DNA from: Levilinea sp.
GTDB taxonomy: Bacteria; Chloroflexota; Anaerolineae; Anaerolineales; Anaerolineaceae
DNA length: 59,708 nt
Direction of reading: 5' to 3'
NCBI GenBank assembly: GCA_029975215.1
Contig: JARKPO010000012.1
Span: 1 to 59,708, forward strand
The notes under the pieces were generated by a model. The model worked only from the letters and a program-made list of their open reading frames with translations, searched no databases and was not told where the DNA came from. Positions 1 through 8,516 of this stretch are shown in pieces. Every line of letters starts with the position of its first letter. Position 1 is the stretch's first letter. A program made the translations under genes and the position numbers.

Positions 1-134
1 TTCAGGTAGATTTGGATACCTGGTTGGTCCATTACAACACCGAGCGACCACACCAGGGTTATCGCAACATGGGACGCCGTCCCATCGATACGATCAATTT
101 ATTCGCTGATCAAAGTGTTAGGAATGAGCCCTAA
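1..134 (+). mobile_element. C-terminal remnant of an IS481-like transposase (left edge of window)
   Basis: An open frame enters from the left edge (first whole codon at 3) and stops with TAA at 132-134. Its 43 residues carry the HYNTERPHQGY and GRRPIDT motifs typical of the C-terminal end of the integrase-core (rve) domain of IS481/IS3-type DDE transposases. Only the last ~40 residues are inside the window, so the copy may be complete upstream. The element's right end probably lies within about 10 bp of position 141, because the neighbouring nuclease frame becomes recognisable (IYIPAV) immediately after. The terminal inverted repeat cannot be checked without the left end. Confidence 0.75.
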
Positions 135-1392
135 GAATACAATTTATATTCCCGCAGTTAGTCGTTTAGATGATCATACAAAATTGTCTGGTCCTTCTGC
201 ATTGAGGGATCTAATTAATTCCGTGTTAAAGAAAATTATGGATACGAGCCCCGCTTATGTGGATTTAAAGAATGCTTTTGATGAATTTAATGGGCGGCTG
301 AAAAACGAATCCACAGAATCAGGCCATTCTTTACAGTCTATAGAAGATGAAATTTCAAACGAGCTAAGAGATTGGGGGACATCGTTTGAGTTTTTGATCA
401 ATCCCATCTCGCCCGATGATATGGTAAAAACTCTTATTAGTCATCAAATTCAAGACAAAGTACTTGGCCAAGCCCTTGATTCTAAATGTTATGGTCAAGG
501 TTTTCAAAGACACTTGGTGTTTACTCTTATCAAACTATCGGCCAAGTACAATGTCATCAATAAACCTACTGGTGGGAAAGATTTCTCACCACAATTAACA
601 TGGTTACTATTTGAAGAGCCTGAAGCTTTTCTACATCCAAGCCAAATTGACTTGCTGGATATAAACCTGCGAACGATTGCCAATGTTGATGGGAATCAAG
701 TTCTCATAACGACACATAATCCAGAATTCGTTTCAAAAAATATGGAGGATATTCCATCTTTAATCAGGCTTTGTAGAGATGGGGTAAAGACAACCGTTGG
801 GCAAATTACTTCTGAAAAACTGCGGTCGATATTTTTTCAGAACCAGAAAGATGTTGAATCGTGGTTGAAAAATCCTAAGATACAAATTTGCTCAGAGGAT
901 CTAACGGAGGATATGGAAAGCATAAAATATGCCCTTTGGTTAGATTCGAGGCGGTCTAGAGCATTTTTTGCATTGAAAGTCTTATTAGTAGAAGGCCCAA
1001 CTGAGACCGCTCTTCTAGATTACGTTTTTAGCTCAGAAAAAGTAACCCCTCCTGCTGGAGGCATTTTTGTGCTTGACTGTTTTGGCAAATACAATATTCA
1101 TCGATTTATGAATCTGTTCGGGGAAATGAAAATTCTTCATGGTGTTTTATTTGACAACGACAATGGGAGGCATCCAGAAATAGATAGCACGATAGAATCG
1201 ACACGGAATAAATTTACATTAGGCATAGAACGGTTTCCAGAAGATATTGAGTGTTTTTTGGGAATCACCCCTGCTGGTCGCCCAGATAGGAAGCCGCAGC
1301 ATGTAATTTGGAATATTCATCAAAATAGAATAAATAAAGACCGATTGCAAGGTTTAGTGGACAAAGTGAAAAAAGCCTTGAGAATAGAGTAG
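124..1392 (+). pseudogene. OLD-family ATPase/TOPRIM nuclease, N-terminally truncated by the IS element
   Basis: OLD-family proteins are overcoming-lysogeny-defect nucleases. They join an ABC-type ATPase to a C-terminal TOPRIM nuclease and usually act in phage defence. Visible here are the YIPAV segment at the start, the Walker B/D-loop region LLFEEPEAFLHPSQ, the H-loop region LITTHNPEFVS, the TOPRIM glutamate motif LLVEGPTE and the acidic FDNDN motif. The Walker A P-loop and Q-loop, normally in the first ~150 residues, are missing; transposase sequence stands in their place. The frame is open from GTG 115 or ATG 124, but neither start has a proper ribosome-binding site, so this is most likely a broken gene. 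It is clearly more AT-rich than the rest of the window, which suggests horizontal acquisition before the IS insertion. No GajB-like helicase follows, so Gabija cannot be claimed. Confidence 0.8.
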
Positions 1393-1600
1393 ATAGTCAG
1401 CGATTAAAAATAACATCTGAAAATTAAATGTAAAAAATCGACGTCGAACAGAAAAATCTTGTCAAACGGTTCAGTTTAACTTCTCAATCACTTTGATTTA
1501 AAACAGATGCCAAACGGATGGGTCTTGAAGATAGCTGAAACTGTCCTAGACTACTTGATGATTCTACGGTTAAGAAAACTTGTGATTTATTCGCCCTGCA
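1393..1600. other. AT-rich spacer without a recognisable gene
   Basis: About 200 bp between the broken nuclease and the terminator of the convergent cyclase gene. I see no credible reading frame, RNA gene or repeat. Base composition matches the foreign nuclease remnant rather than the chromosome to the right, so the border of the acquired segment probably lies near 1600. Confidence 0.5.
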
Positions 1601-1645
1601 GACAAAACAACAACAGCGGCTGCCGAACGATTTCCGGCAGCCGCT
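1601..1645 (-). terminator. Rho-independent terminator of the cyclase gene
   Basis: An 11-bp stem (1615-1625 with 1635-1645) and a 9-nt loop are followed, on the minus strand, by a T-rich run (1614 down to 1601). It lies 33 bp beyond the stop codon of the minus-strand cyclase. Confidence 0.85.
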
Positions 1646-1677
1646 TCGCGTTTAAGCGGGTAAAGATTCCCCGCGGC

Positions 1678-4600
1678 TCAATCCGCGGGGGTGGGCGCGT
1701 AGGCGATGACGCTGTTGCGGCCTACATTCTTGGCCTGATACAGGGCGGCGTCTACATGCGAGAGGATCTCGTCGCTGCTGGCGCCGTGCTGCGGGTACAC
1801 CGCCACACCGATGGACAGGGTGGTGCGGATGGTTTGATCTCGATGAAAAATTTCCAGATTCTCGATGCTCTCGCGCAGTTCCTCGGCGCGGTGCAGGGCG
1901 GCTTCCAGATCCACGCCCGGCAGGATGACCATGAACTCCTCACCGCCGTAGCGGCAGGCGATGTCGGTGGGACGGGTGTGGCGGGTGATGACCTCGGCCA
2001 CGGCCTTCAGCGCCTGGTCGCCGGCCTGATGGCCAAAGGTGTCGTTGACATCCTTAAAATGGTCAATATCCATCAGCAGGAAGGCGATGGGCTGGTTTTC
2101 GCGGTGAGCGCGGCTGTATTCAATGTCCAGGTGTTCGCTGAGGTGGTGGCGGTTGTACAGGCCGGTCAGCGAATCGCGAATGGCCAGCTCGCGCACGTTC
2201 TTTTCCAGAAGAGTCACGGCGGCCAGCTGGGTTTTGAGTTCCTCGTTGACCTGATACAGCTGCGCCTGGGCTTGTTCCAGTTCTTGGGTGCGCTCCACCA
2301 CGCGCTGTTCCAGCTCGCGGTTGATGCTGCGGATGCGGCTGATACGCATTTGGATGCCGCCGAAAACGATCAGGCCGATGAGCAGCAAGGCCAGAATGCG
2401 GAACCACCAGGTGGACCACCACGGCGGCAGGATTTTGATGACAATGATGTTGGCGGCGTCTTCATTCCATAGGCCGTCGCTGTTGGCGGCGCGCACCCGA
2501 AAGGTGTAGGTTCCAGGGGGCAGGTTGGTATAGGTGACTTCCTGCTTGCTGCGCGGCGGCGACCAGTCTTTATCGAAGCCCTCCATTTTATATTGGTACA
2601 GGTTCTTGGCGGAATGCTGATAACTGAGCGCGGCGAATTTGAGGGTGAATACGGATTGATCATAGGTGAGCAGGATCTGGTCGGCGCGTTCGATGGGCTT
2701 GGCCAGCATCTTGCTGCCCGCGGGCACCGATTGGTTGAACAACTGAAAATCGGTGAACACCACCGGCGGCAGATAGGGGTTGGTTTGGATTTGATCCGGG
2801 TAGAAAAAGGTGACGCCGTTGGGGCCGCCGAAGAAAATTTCGCCGTCGGGGCCGCGCCGTGAGCTGGCGATCTCAAACTGGTCGCCTTGCAGCCCGTCGC
2901 GCGCATCGTAATTGGTGAAGGCCTTTTCGGCGATTTTAAACCGGCTGATGCCTTTGCCCGTGCTGATCCACAATTCCCCTTCCACCCCCGGTTCAATCGC
3001 CATGATCGAATCGCTGGGCAAACCGTCGCGGGTGGTGTAATTTTGCCAGGTGTGTTCCGTCAGGTCCAGACCGCTCAGGCCGCCCGTAGTTCCGGCCCAC
3101 AGCACGCCGTTTGTTTCGTCCAGATACAGCGAATACACGGTGTCGCTGAGCAGGCTGGTGGGATCATCGGCGTTATGGCGGTAGTGGCCAAAGGTGTCGG
3201 TCTTCGGGTTAAGCCAGTTCACACCGCCGCGGGCGGTGGCGATCCACACATTCCCCCCGGAATCGACCGCCAGGTCGTAGACGGTGTCTTCGCTCAGGCT
3301 GTTGGGGTTTTCGGGATCGTGGAAGTATTCCTTGTCCATCTCACCCGTGAATGTGTTGAAGAGGTCGAGGCCGTAGCCCAATGTGCCCACCCACAGGCGG
3401 CCGATGCCCGCCGATTCGATGGTGGTGGTAAAGTTGCTGCCAATCACGTTGGGCCTGTCAGCAGAGTACTTATAGGCGGTGAACTTACCGGTCTGCGGGT
3501 CCATGCGGTTCAGCCCGCCGCCCGAGGTGGACACCCACAGCACCCCTTGTTCATCGCGGAAGATGTAATAGACTTTATTGCTGGTCAGACTGGTGGGGTC
3601 GTTGGGGTCGTTTTGATAGATGGTCATCGTGCCGGTTTTGCGGTCAAAGCGGTTGAGGCCGCCGCCAAAGGTGCCAATCCAGACGATTCCGTCCTCTTCG
3701 GCCAGGATGCTGTAGATGTTATTGGAATTCAGCGTGTTGGGATCGCCTGGGATGGTGCGGTACAGGCCGAAACGCCACAGGGAGGGGTAGAGCTTGTTGA
3801 CCCCGCCGTAGCGGTTGGTGAACCACAAAACTCCGGAGCGATCTTCGGTAACCCAAAACACATCGTTGTTGCTCAGGGTTAAGGGATCATTCGGGTTGTG
3901 TTGATAGGCGCGGGACGTGCCGGTTTGCGGGTCAAACAGGTTGATGCCGCCGTTTTCGGTGGTGATCCACAGGTTGCCGCGCGAATCTTCAAAAATATTC
4001 CACAGGTTATTGTCGCTGAGGCTGGTAGGGTCGTTGGGGTCGTGTTGGAAGGCGGTGGCCTTGCCGGTGGCGCGGTCGAAGAGGTTTAGGCCGCCGCCTC
4101 GGGTGCCCACCCAAAAATTGCCCTGGCTGTCTTCGAGCATGGCCCACACGTTGTTGCTGCTCAGGCTGTTGGGGTTGTTGTTGTCATGAGCATAGAGGGT
4201 GAAATCGCCGCTCTCGGGGTGGTAGCGCTGCAGGCCGTTGCGGGTGGCTACCCAGATCGTTCCGGCGCTGTCTTGATAGATGCGGTACACCACGGTTCCC
4301 GCCAGGGCGCGCGGATTCTCGGGGTCGGGGGCAAAATTGGTAAAAGTTTCGGTTTTACGATCTAACCGACTGAGGCCGCTGCGCGTGCCGATCCACACGC
4401 TGCCGTCTTGGGCTTCCATCAACGACCAGATGCTGTCGTTGATCAGGCTGTTGGGGTTGGTGGGATCATTGCGGTACAGGCGGAATTGTCCGGTTTCGGG
4501 ATCATACACGTTCAGCCCGCCTGGGTCGGTGCCGATCCAGATCAGCCCATCCTGGGTTTCCAGCAGGGCGAAGGTGTTGTTGTTGCTCAGGCTGTTTGGG

Positions 4601-4875
4601 TTGGTGGGGTCGTGGCGGAAGGTGGTGAAGGTGTAGCCGTCGTAGCGGGCGGCGCCGTCGGCGGTGGCGAACCACATAAACCCCTGCTGATCCTGAAGAA
4701 CGGACAGGACGGTAGAATTGGGCAGGCCGTCTTCCACGGTCAGGCGTTCAAAGCGAACATTCTGATGGTAAGGATTGGTGGGTGCACTGGCAGCCTGCAC
4801 GCGTTCACTCATGCTGCCGGTTAATGCGGCCAAGACTCCCAAAAGGGCTAAGGCAAACGCGCGGATGATTTTCAT
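1678..4875 (-). CDS. Sensor diguanylate cyclase with two-component-regulator propellers, Y_Y_Y and GGDEF domains
   Basis: Predicted to sense a ligand outside the membrane and make cyclic di-GMP inside. The 1065-residue protein begins with a signal/anchor segment (about 5-30). It then has 14 consecutive ~45-residue propeller blades of the Reg_prop type, each with a variant of LWIGT followed by GGLN-F/YD, consistent with two seven-bladed propellers as in Bacteroides hybrid sensors. A Y_Y_Y domain follows (YQYKMEGFDKDW, TNLPPGTYTF), then one membrane helix (WWFRILALLLIGLIVFGG), a coiled coil (RELEQRVVERTQELEQAQAQ) and a GGDEF domain. The active-site motif is GGEEF at 977-981. An I-site RPTD (968-971) sits exactly five residues before it, so product inhibition is expected. 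The start was chosen at 4875 because AGGAAG lies just upstream; an earlier in-frame start at 5040 lacks support. The gene is monocistronic and its ligand is unknown. Confidence 0.9.
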   Translation of the reverse strand: MKIIRAFALALLGVLAALTGSMSERVQAASAPTNPYHQNVRFERLTVEDGLPNSTVLSVLQDQQGFMWFATADGAARYDGYTFTTFRHDPTNPNSLSNNNTFALLETQDGLIWIGTDPGGLNVYDPETGQFRLYRNDPTNPNSLINDSIWSLMEAQDGSVWIGTRSGLSRLDRKTETFTNFAPDPENPRALAGTVVYRIYQDSAGTIWVATRNGLQRYHPESGDFTLYAHDNNNPNSLSSNNVWAMLEDSQGNFWVGTRGGGLNLFDRATGKATAFQHDPNDPTSLSDNNLWNIFEDSRGNLWITTENGGINLFDPQTGTSRAYQHNPNDPLTLSNNDVFWVTEDRSGVLWFTNRYGGVNKLYPSLWRFGLYRTIPGDPNTLNSNNIYSILAEEDGIVWIGTFGGGLNRFDRKTGTMTIYQNDPNDPTSLTSNKVYYIFRDEQGVLWVSTSGGGLNRMDPQTGKFTAYKYSADRPNVIGSNFTTTIESAGIGRLWVGTLGYGLDLFNTFTGEMDKEYFHDPENPNSLSEDTVYDLAVDSGGNVWIATARGGVNWLNPKTDTFGHYRHNADDPTSLLSDTVYSLYLDETNGVLWAGTTGGLSGLDLTEHTWQNYTTRDGLPSDSIMAIEPGVEGELWISTGKGISRFKIAEKAFTNYDARDGLQGDQFEIASSRRGPDGEIFFGGPNGVTFFYPDQIQTNPYLPPVVFTDFQLFNQSVPAGSKMLAKPIERADQILLTYDQSVFTLKFAALSYQHSAKNLYQYKMEGFDKDWSPPRSKQEVTYTNLPPGTYTFRVRAANSDGLWNEDAANIIVIKILPPWWSTWWFRILALLLIGLIVFGGIQMRISRIRSINRELEQRVVERTQELEQAQAQLYQVNEELKTQLAAVTLLEKNVRELAIRDSLTGLYNRHHLSEHLDIEYSRAHRENQPIAFLLMDIDHFKDVNDTFGHQAGDQALKAVAEVITRHTRPTDIACRYGGEEFMVILPGVDLEAALHRAEELRESIENLEIFHRDQTIRTTLSIGVAVYPQHGASSDEILSHVDAALYQAKNVGRNSVIAYAPTPAD

Positions 4876-5104
4876 TTTGACTTCCTGGTGAAGAGCCAAA
4901 CAGAAACAAATAACCAGACTTATTGTATAGGAACTTGCAAGAAATTGCATCATCAATCTGATTTGCAAATTGGTTTGAAAATCAAAAAATACCAGGCAAG
5001 CCGCGGGCGCGCTGCGCGCGGGGCGCTTCGTCTGGTACAATTATCCACATTCCATACAGACCCGGGCCGGCGCAGAGGAACTGCCGGCCCCCACACAGGT
5101 GGTG
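4876..5104. other. Divergent intergenic region with a perfect DnaA-box sequence and a GC-rich hairpin
   Basis: 229 bp separate the minus-strand cyclase from the plus-strand polysaccharide genes. It holds a TACAAT hexamer (5036-5041) overlapping TTATCCACA (5041-5049). A perfect 8-bp inverted repeat (5064-5071 with 5083-5090) has AGAGGAA in its loop, 14 bp before the start codon of the next gene. No convincing -35 element was found for either direction. Confidence 0.4.
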
Positions 5105-6664
5105 ATGAACGCAATGAACGGGCGGACACGTCTTTATTCTGCGCTGGGCGGCGGGGCCGTTTTGGGCGCGGTGCTGACGGCGTTGGGGCCTGCCGGAAAT
5201 TTCTGGATCGGGTGGCTGTCTTCAACGCTGCTGTTGAGTTTGAGCCTTTGGGGGTTGATCTTTGCCTGGCAAAAAGCGGGCGCCGGCCGCACGCTGGCCT
5301 GGATGGTGGCGCTGGCTTTCTTCCTTCGCTTGGGTGTGGGCGTGCTGGTGATGGAGCTGCTGCCGGCGTACGGCTACGATACCCTCACCCAAAACCGCGG
5401 CTATTTGTTTTACGATGCCTTTCGGCGCGATAATCAGGCCTGGGATGTGGTCAAGGCCCAGGAGCCGCTGCTTAAATCCTTTGCAGAAGAATTCAAGACC
5501 GACCAATACGGCGGTTTGCTGGCCACGAGCGCTTTTGTGTACCGTTACCTCAGCCCCGATGTACAGCGCCCGTATTTGATCCTGATTTTGGGTGCCTTCA
5601 CCACGGCGTTGGGGACGGCTTTTTTCTGGCGCGGGGTGCGCTTCCGCTTTAACGAACGCCTGGCCACGCTGGCGGGCTGGATCCTGGTGCTGTATCCTGA
5701 CAGCATCCTCTTCGGCAGCTCGCAAATGCGCGAACCTTTCCTGATCGGTCTGACGGGCATCGCCTTGTGGGGGGTGCTGGCCTATTTTAAGGATAAGTGG
5801 GCGGCGCGGGTGGGGCTGGTGCTCAGCCTGGCAGGGATGCTGCTGGTGTCTTCGCGCGTGGCGGTAGCGGTGGCGGGGGTGTTGGTGGTGTGGTTCTGGG
5901 CCGAACACCTGGCGCCGCGTTCGCGCGCCTGGGCCTGGGGCGGGGCGCTGGCCCTGCTGGTGGGCGGGGTGGGCGTGGCCTATTTTGGGTGGGATTGGCT
6001 GCGTGACGCTTTCTTGTGGGATGCCAACCGCACCGAGGCGGCTCAGGGCTGGGTGGTCAAGATCATTCAGGAGGCCGGTGAGCAGTTTCGGTTGCCGATT
6101 CTGGCGGTCTACGGGCTGGCCCAGCCGGTGCTTCCGGCGGCCATCGCGGACGATGCCATTTTGATTTGGAAGGTTATCGCCATTTTCCGCGCGGCGGGCT
6201 GGTATGCCTTGGCGCCGCTGCTGTTGTACGCCTTCTTCACGGTGTGGAAAGCTGCGCCGGAAGAAAAGCGCATATTGCTGTGGACGGCGAGTTTTGTGCT
6301 GGTGTGGCTGCTGATCAGCTCCATCCGCGCGGGGGGCGATTTGTGGGATAACCCGCGCTACCGCGTGACGTTCATCCCCTTCATGGCTCTGTTGGCGGGC
6401 TGGGGGGTGCTGCGCGCCTGGGAACGGCGCGACTGGTGGCTGGTGCGCTGGCTGCTGGTGGAAATGATCTTCCTGGGTTACTTCACCAACTGGTATTTCA
6501 GCCGTTATTTCCACCTGTGGAAACGGCTGCCCTTCTGGCAGAATGTGCTGATGATCAGCGTGCTGAGCGCGGCGGTGTTGGGCAGCGGTGTGCTGTGGGA
6601 CGCGGGTAAGGCACTGTACCGGCGGCTGCGGGAGAAAGAGCATGGGCATCCGCGAGCCGATTAG
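5105..6664 (+). CDS. Multi-spanning membrane protein, probable GT-C type glycosyltransferase
   Basis: 519 residues with about ten or more hydrophobic membrane segments. A soluble loop after the second or third segment (YDTLTQNRGYLFYDAFRRD) and a late NPRYRVTFIPFMALLAGW segment resemble the lipid-linked-sugar glycosyltransferases of the GT39/ArnT superfamily, where an RYR/RY-P motif precedes a late helix. No strict DE catalytic pair is obvious in the first loop, so the activity is uncertain; it could also be a polymerase-like partner. ATG 5105 was chosen; GTG 5099 and ATG 5114 are in the same frame and the Shine-Dalgarno is weak. The end overlaps the next membrane glycosyltransferase by 23 bp, so the two are probably co-translated and first in the polysaccharide operon. 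Confidence 0.6.
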   Translation: MNAMNGRTRLYSALGGGAVLGAVLTALGPAGNFWIGWLSSTLLLSLSLWGLIFAWQKAGAGRTLAWMVALAFFLRLGVGVLVMELLPAYGYDTLTQNRGYLFYDAFRRDNQAWDVVKAQEPLLKSFAEEFKTDQYGGLLATSAFVYRYLSPDVQRPYLILILGAFTTALGTAFFWRGVRFRFNERLATLAGWILVLYPDSILFGSSQMREPFLIGLTGIALWGVLAYFKDKWAARVGLVLSLAGMLLVSSRVAVAVAGVLVVWFWAEHLAPRSRAWAWGGALALLVGGVGVAYFGWDWLRDAFLWDANRTEAAQGWVVKIIQEAGEQFRLPILAVYGLAQPVLPAAIADDAILIWKVIAIFRAAGWYALAPLLLYAFFTVWKAAPEEKRILLWTASFVLVWLLISSIRAGGDLWDNPRYRVTFIPFMALLAGWGVLRAWERRDWWLVRWLLVEMIFLGYFTNWYFSRYFHLWKRLPFWQNVLMISVLSAAVLGSGVLWDAGKALYRRLREKEHGHPRAD

Positions 6665-8516
6665 GCGGTTGGCCAGCCGCCCCTGGATGCCGCTGGCGGC
6701 GGCGCTGTTGATAGGTCTGGTCTATTTGGGCCAGGGGTTGGTGTATGCCCATTATCAAGACGTGACGATGGACGAGGGCACCTATCTGATGAAGGGGTTG
6801 CTCTATCTTCAGGGAGATTACCGCCCCTTCCAGGATTACGGCCCCAACACCAACAAGATGCCCCTGGCCTTTTTGCTGCCAGGGCTGCCGCAGGCGCTCT
6901 TTTCACCGGGGCTGCGCACGGGCCGCTACTTTTCTTTGTTTTTAGGCGCAGTCATGCTGGTGGGCCTGTACCTGGGCGGCAGACGCCTGGGCGGGCGTTG
7001 GTGGGGGACTCTGGCGGTGCTGATGATGGTCGTCAGCCCAGCCAACCTCTTTATCTATTCGCAAGCCCTCACCCAGGTGCAGGTGGCCTGTCTGCTCACC
7101 TGGAGCCTGGCGTTGGCACTGGGTCCGGGGCGCAAAGGCTGGGAACTGGCCTTCAGCTCAGTGCTGGCTGTGGCGGTGGTCTTTACCCGCCAGAATATGG
7201 CCCCGCTGATGGTTCTCCTGTGGGTGTATATTGCCTGGCAGCACGGCAGGCGCGCCGCCTGGCTGAGCGCTGCGGTGATGGGGGGGCTGTTCGTGGCTGG
7301 ACACATTCCCTATTGGCCCAATATCATGAAAATCTGGCTGCCGTGGATGCCGAAAGTCCTGCGCAGCCTGTTGAATTTTTTAAACCTGAGCCTGGCGGGC
7401 GGCAAGGCTGTGTATGCGCCGTCTTTTGATGGGCTGACCCAGTTGAGCGTGTTTTGGGAAGGCATGCGCTACAACTTTTTGGCCCTGTTCGGGGCGGTGT
7501 TTGCGTGGATTTTGTGGCCGTCGCGGCGCGGTTGGGCCGAGACCTGGCGCTTTCGCGCGGGGGTGTGCCTGAGTGTGTTTGTGGTGTTGATGGCCGCGGC
7601 GCATTATTGGGTGTCGGTGGCCAAAGATTACTGCCTGTTCTGCTATTCCGGCTATTTGACCTTTTTTATTCCAGCGGCGATCTTCCTGGTGGCGGCCACA
7701 TTTCCGGCCTGGGTGCGGCGGCCGGGTTTGCTGCGCCAGGGGCTTTTGGCCCTGACGGTGGTAGTGGGGTCGGCTGGGCTGGGTTATGGGGCCTGGCGCG
7801 ACATCGGCTACGCGGTGATGGATTTGACCGTGCCGCGCATCAGCGGGGGACGCTTGCTGCCGGGGACGACCGAGTTGTGGCGGCTGTTCGCCAACAAATT
7901 TGCCCTTTCGCCCGAAACCCTGCGGCTGCTGCTTCCGGCTCTGGTGGGGCTGGGGGTGGGGCTGGCGCTGACGGTGTTGGCGGCTGTTTGGGCGCTGGCT
8001 GCGCGGCGGCGGGCGCGGCGGGTGAACTTTGGGCTGGCAGCCCTGGCCTTGTTTTGGGGCCTGGGTGTGCTGCTTTCGCCGACTCCGGCTCTGGGCGGCG
8101 GGCGTTTTCGCACTAACCTGTGCGCCCAGGATGTGATCGCCTCGCACGAGGCCGCCGGAGCGCACCTGGCCAGCATCATCCCGGCGGGGTCGCTGGTCTA
8201 TTGGCTAAACGACACCACGCCTCTGCCTTTGCTGTATATCCCCGATGTGCGAATCTTCCCCGGACAATTGAATCACTGGTACACTTACCGAGAAGGTGGC
8301 CAGCGCGATAATTTGCTGAAAAACGGTTTTTGGAGCAAAGAGATTGGCGATGAATGGCTGCGGGAAACCGACTACGCCTTAATTGAGGATAAATATGTGG
8401 TCAACTTCACCAAAAATGCCGACAACGCGCGCGCTTTTGATGAACTGGCCCCGTCTGAACCGGTGGTGGGGTGCCGCCCGGATTCAGCCATCCATATTTT
8501 TCGGAGAAATCCATGA
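6642..8516 (+). CDS. Glycosyltransferase family 39-like integral membrane protein
   Basis: 624 residues, about 11-12 membrane helices. The first external loop carries D44-E45 in the sequence TMDEGTYLMKG. This matches the catalytic/metal-binding acidic pair of GT-C enzymes (ArnT, PMT, DUF-type GT39), which transfer sugars from polyprenyl phosphate on the outer face of the membrane. PNTNKMPLAFLLPG after it matches the K-P-P-L type loop of this family. The C-terminal ~100 residues are a soluble domain with SLVYWLNDTTPLPLLYIPD. Start ATG 6642 has GGAG eight bases upstream. The stop overlaps the following GT2 gene by 4 bp (ATGA), and that GT2 is of the kind that makes polyprenyl-phosphate sugars, a fitting substrate supplier. 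Confidence 0.75.
   Translation: MGIREPIRRLASRPWMPLAAALLIGLVYLGQGLVYAHYQDVTMDEGTYLMKGLLYLQGDYRPFQDYGPNTNKMPLAFLLPGLPQALFSPGLRTGRYFSLFLGAVMLVGLYLGGRRLGGRWWGTLAVLMMVVSPANLFIYSQALTQVQVACLLTWSLALALGPGRKGWELAFSSVLAVAVVFTRQNMAPLMVLLWVYIAWQHGRRAAWLSAAVMGGLFVAGHIPYWPNIMKIWLPWMPKVLRSLLNFLNLSLAGGKAVYAPSFDGLTQLSVFWEGMRYNFLALFGAVFAWILWPSRRGWAETWRFRAGVCLSVFVVLMAAAHYWVSVAKDYCLFCYSGYLTFFIPAAIFLVAATFPAWVRRPGLLRQGLLALTVVVGSAGLGYGAWRDIGYAVMDLTVPRISGGRLLPGTTELWRLFANKFALSPETLRLLLPALVGLGVGLALTVLAAVWALAARRRARRVNFGLAALALFWGLGVLLSPTPALGGGRFRTNLCAQDVIASHEAAGAHLASIIPAGSLVYWLNDTTPLPLLYIPDVRIFPGQLNHWYTYREGGQRDNLLKNGFWSKEIGDEWLRETDYALIEDKYVVNFTKNADNARAFDELAPSEPVVGCRPDSAIHIFRRNP

Noticed and set aside
124..1392. Gabija GajA or other intact two-gene defence system
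   Set aside because: No helicase gene follows and the Walker A half is missing, so only a truncated OLD-type nuclease can be supported.
5041..5049. Origin of replication from the DnaA-box match
   Set aside because: Single boxes far apart, no box cluster, no AT-rich unwinding element and no dnaA or dnaN gene nearby.
1507..5433. Several long plus-strand frames opposite the sensor cyclase
   Set aside because: They mirror the codon pattern of the real minus-strand gene, whose 14 repeats, Y_Y_Y and GGDEF motifs are unmistakable. The shadow proteins are low-complexity and have no motifs.
5222..6649. 475-residue minus-strand frame opposite the first glycan membrane protein
   Set aside because: Rich in His/Gln/Pro/Arg as expected for the antisense of a GC-rich membrane-protein gene. 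No ribosome-binding site or motif.
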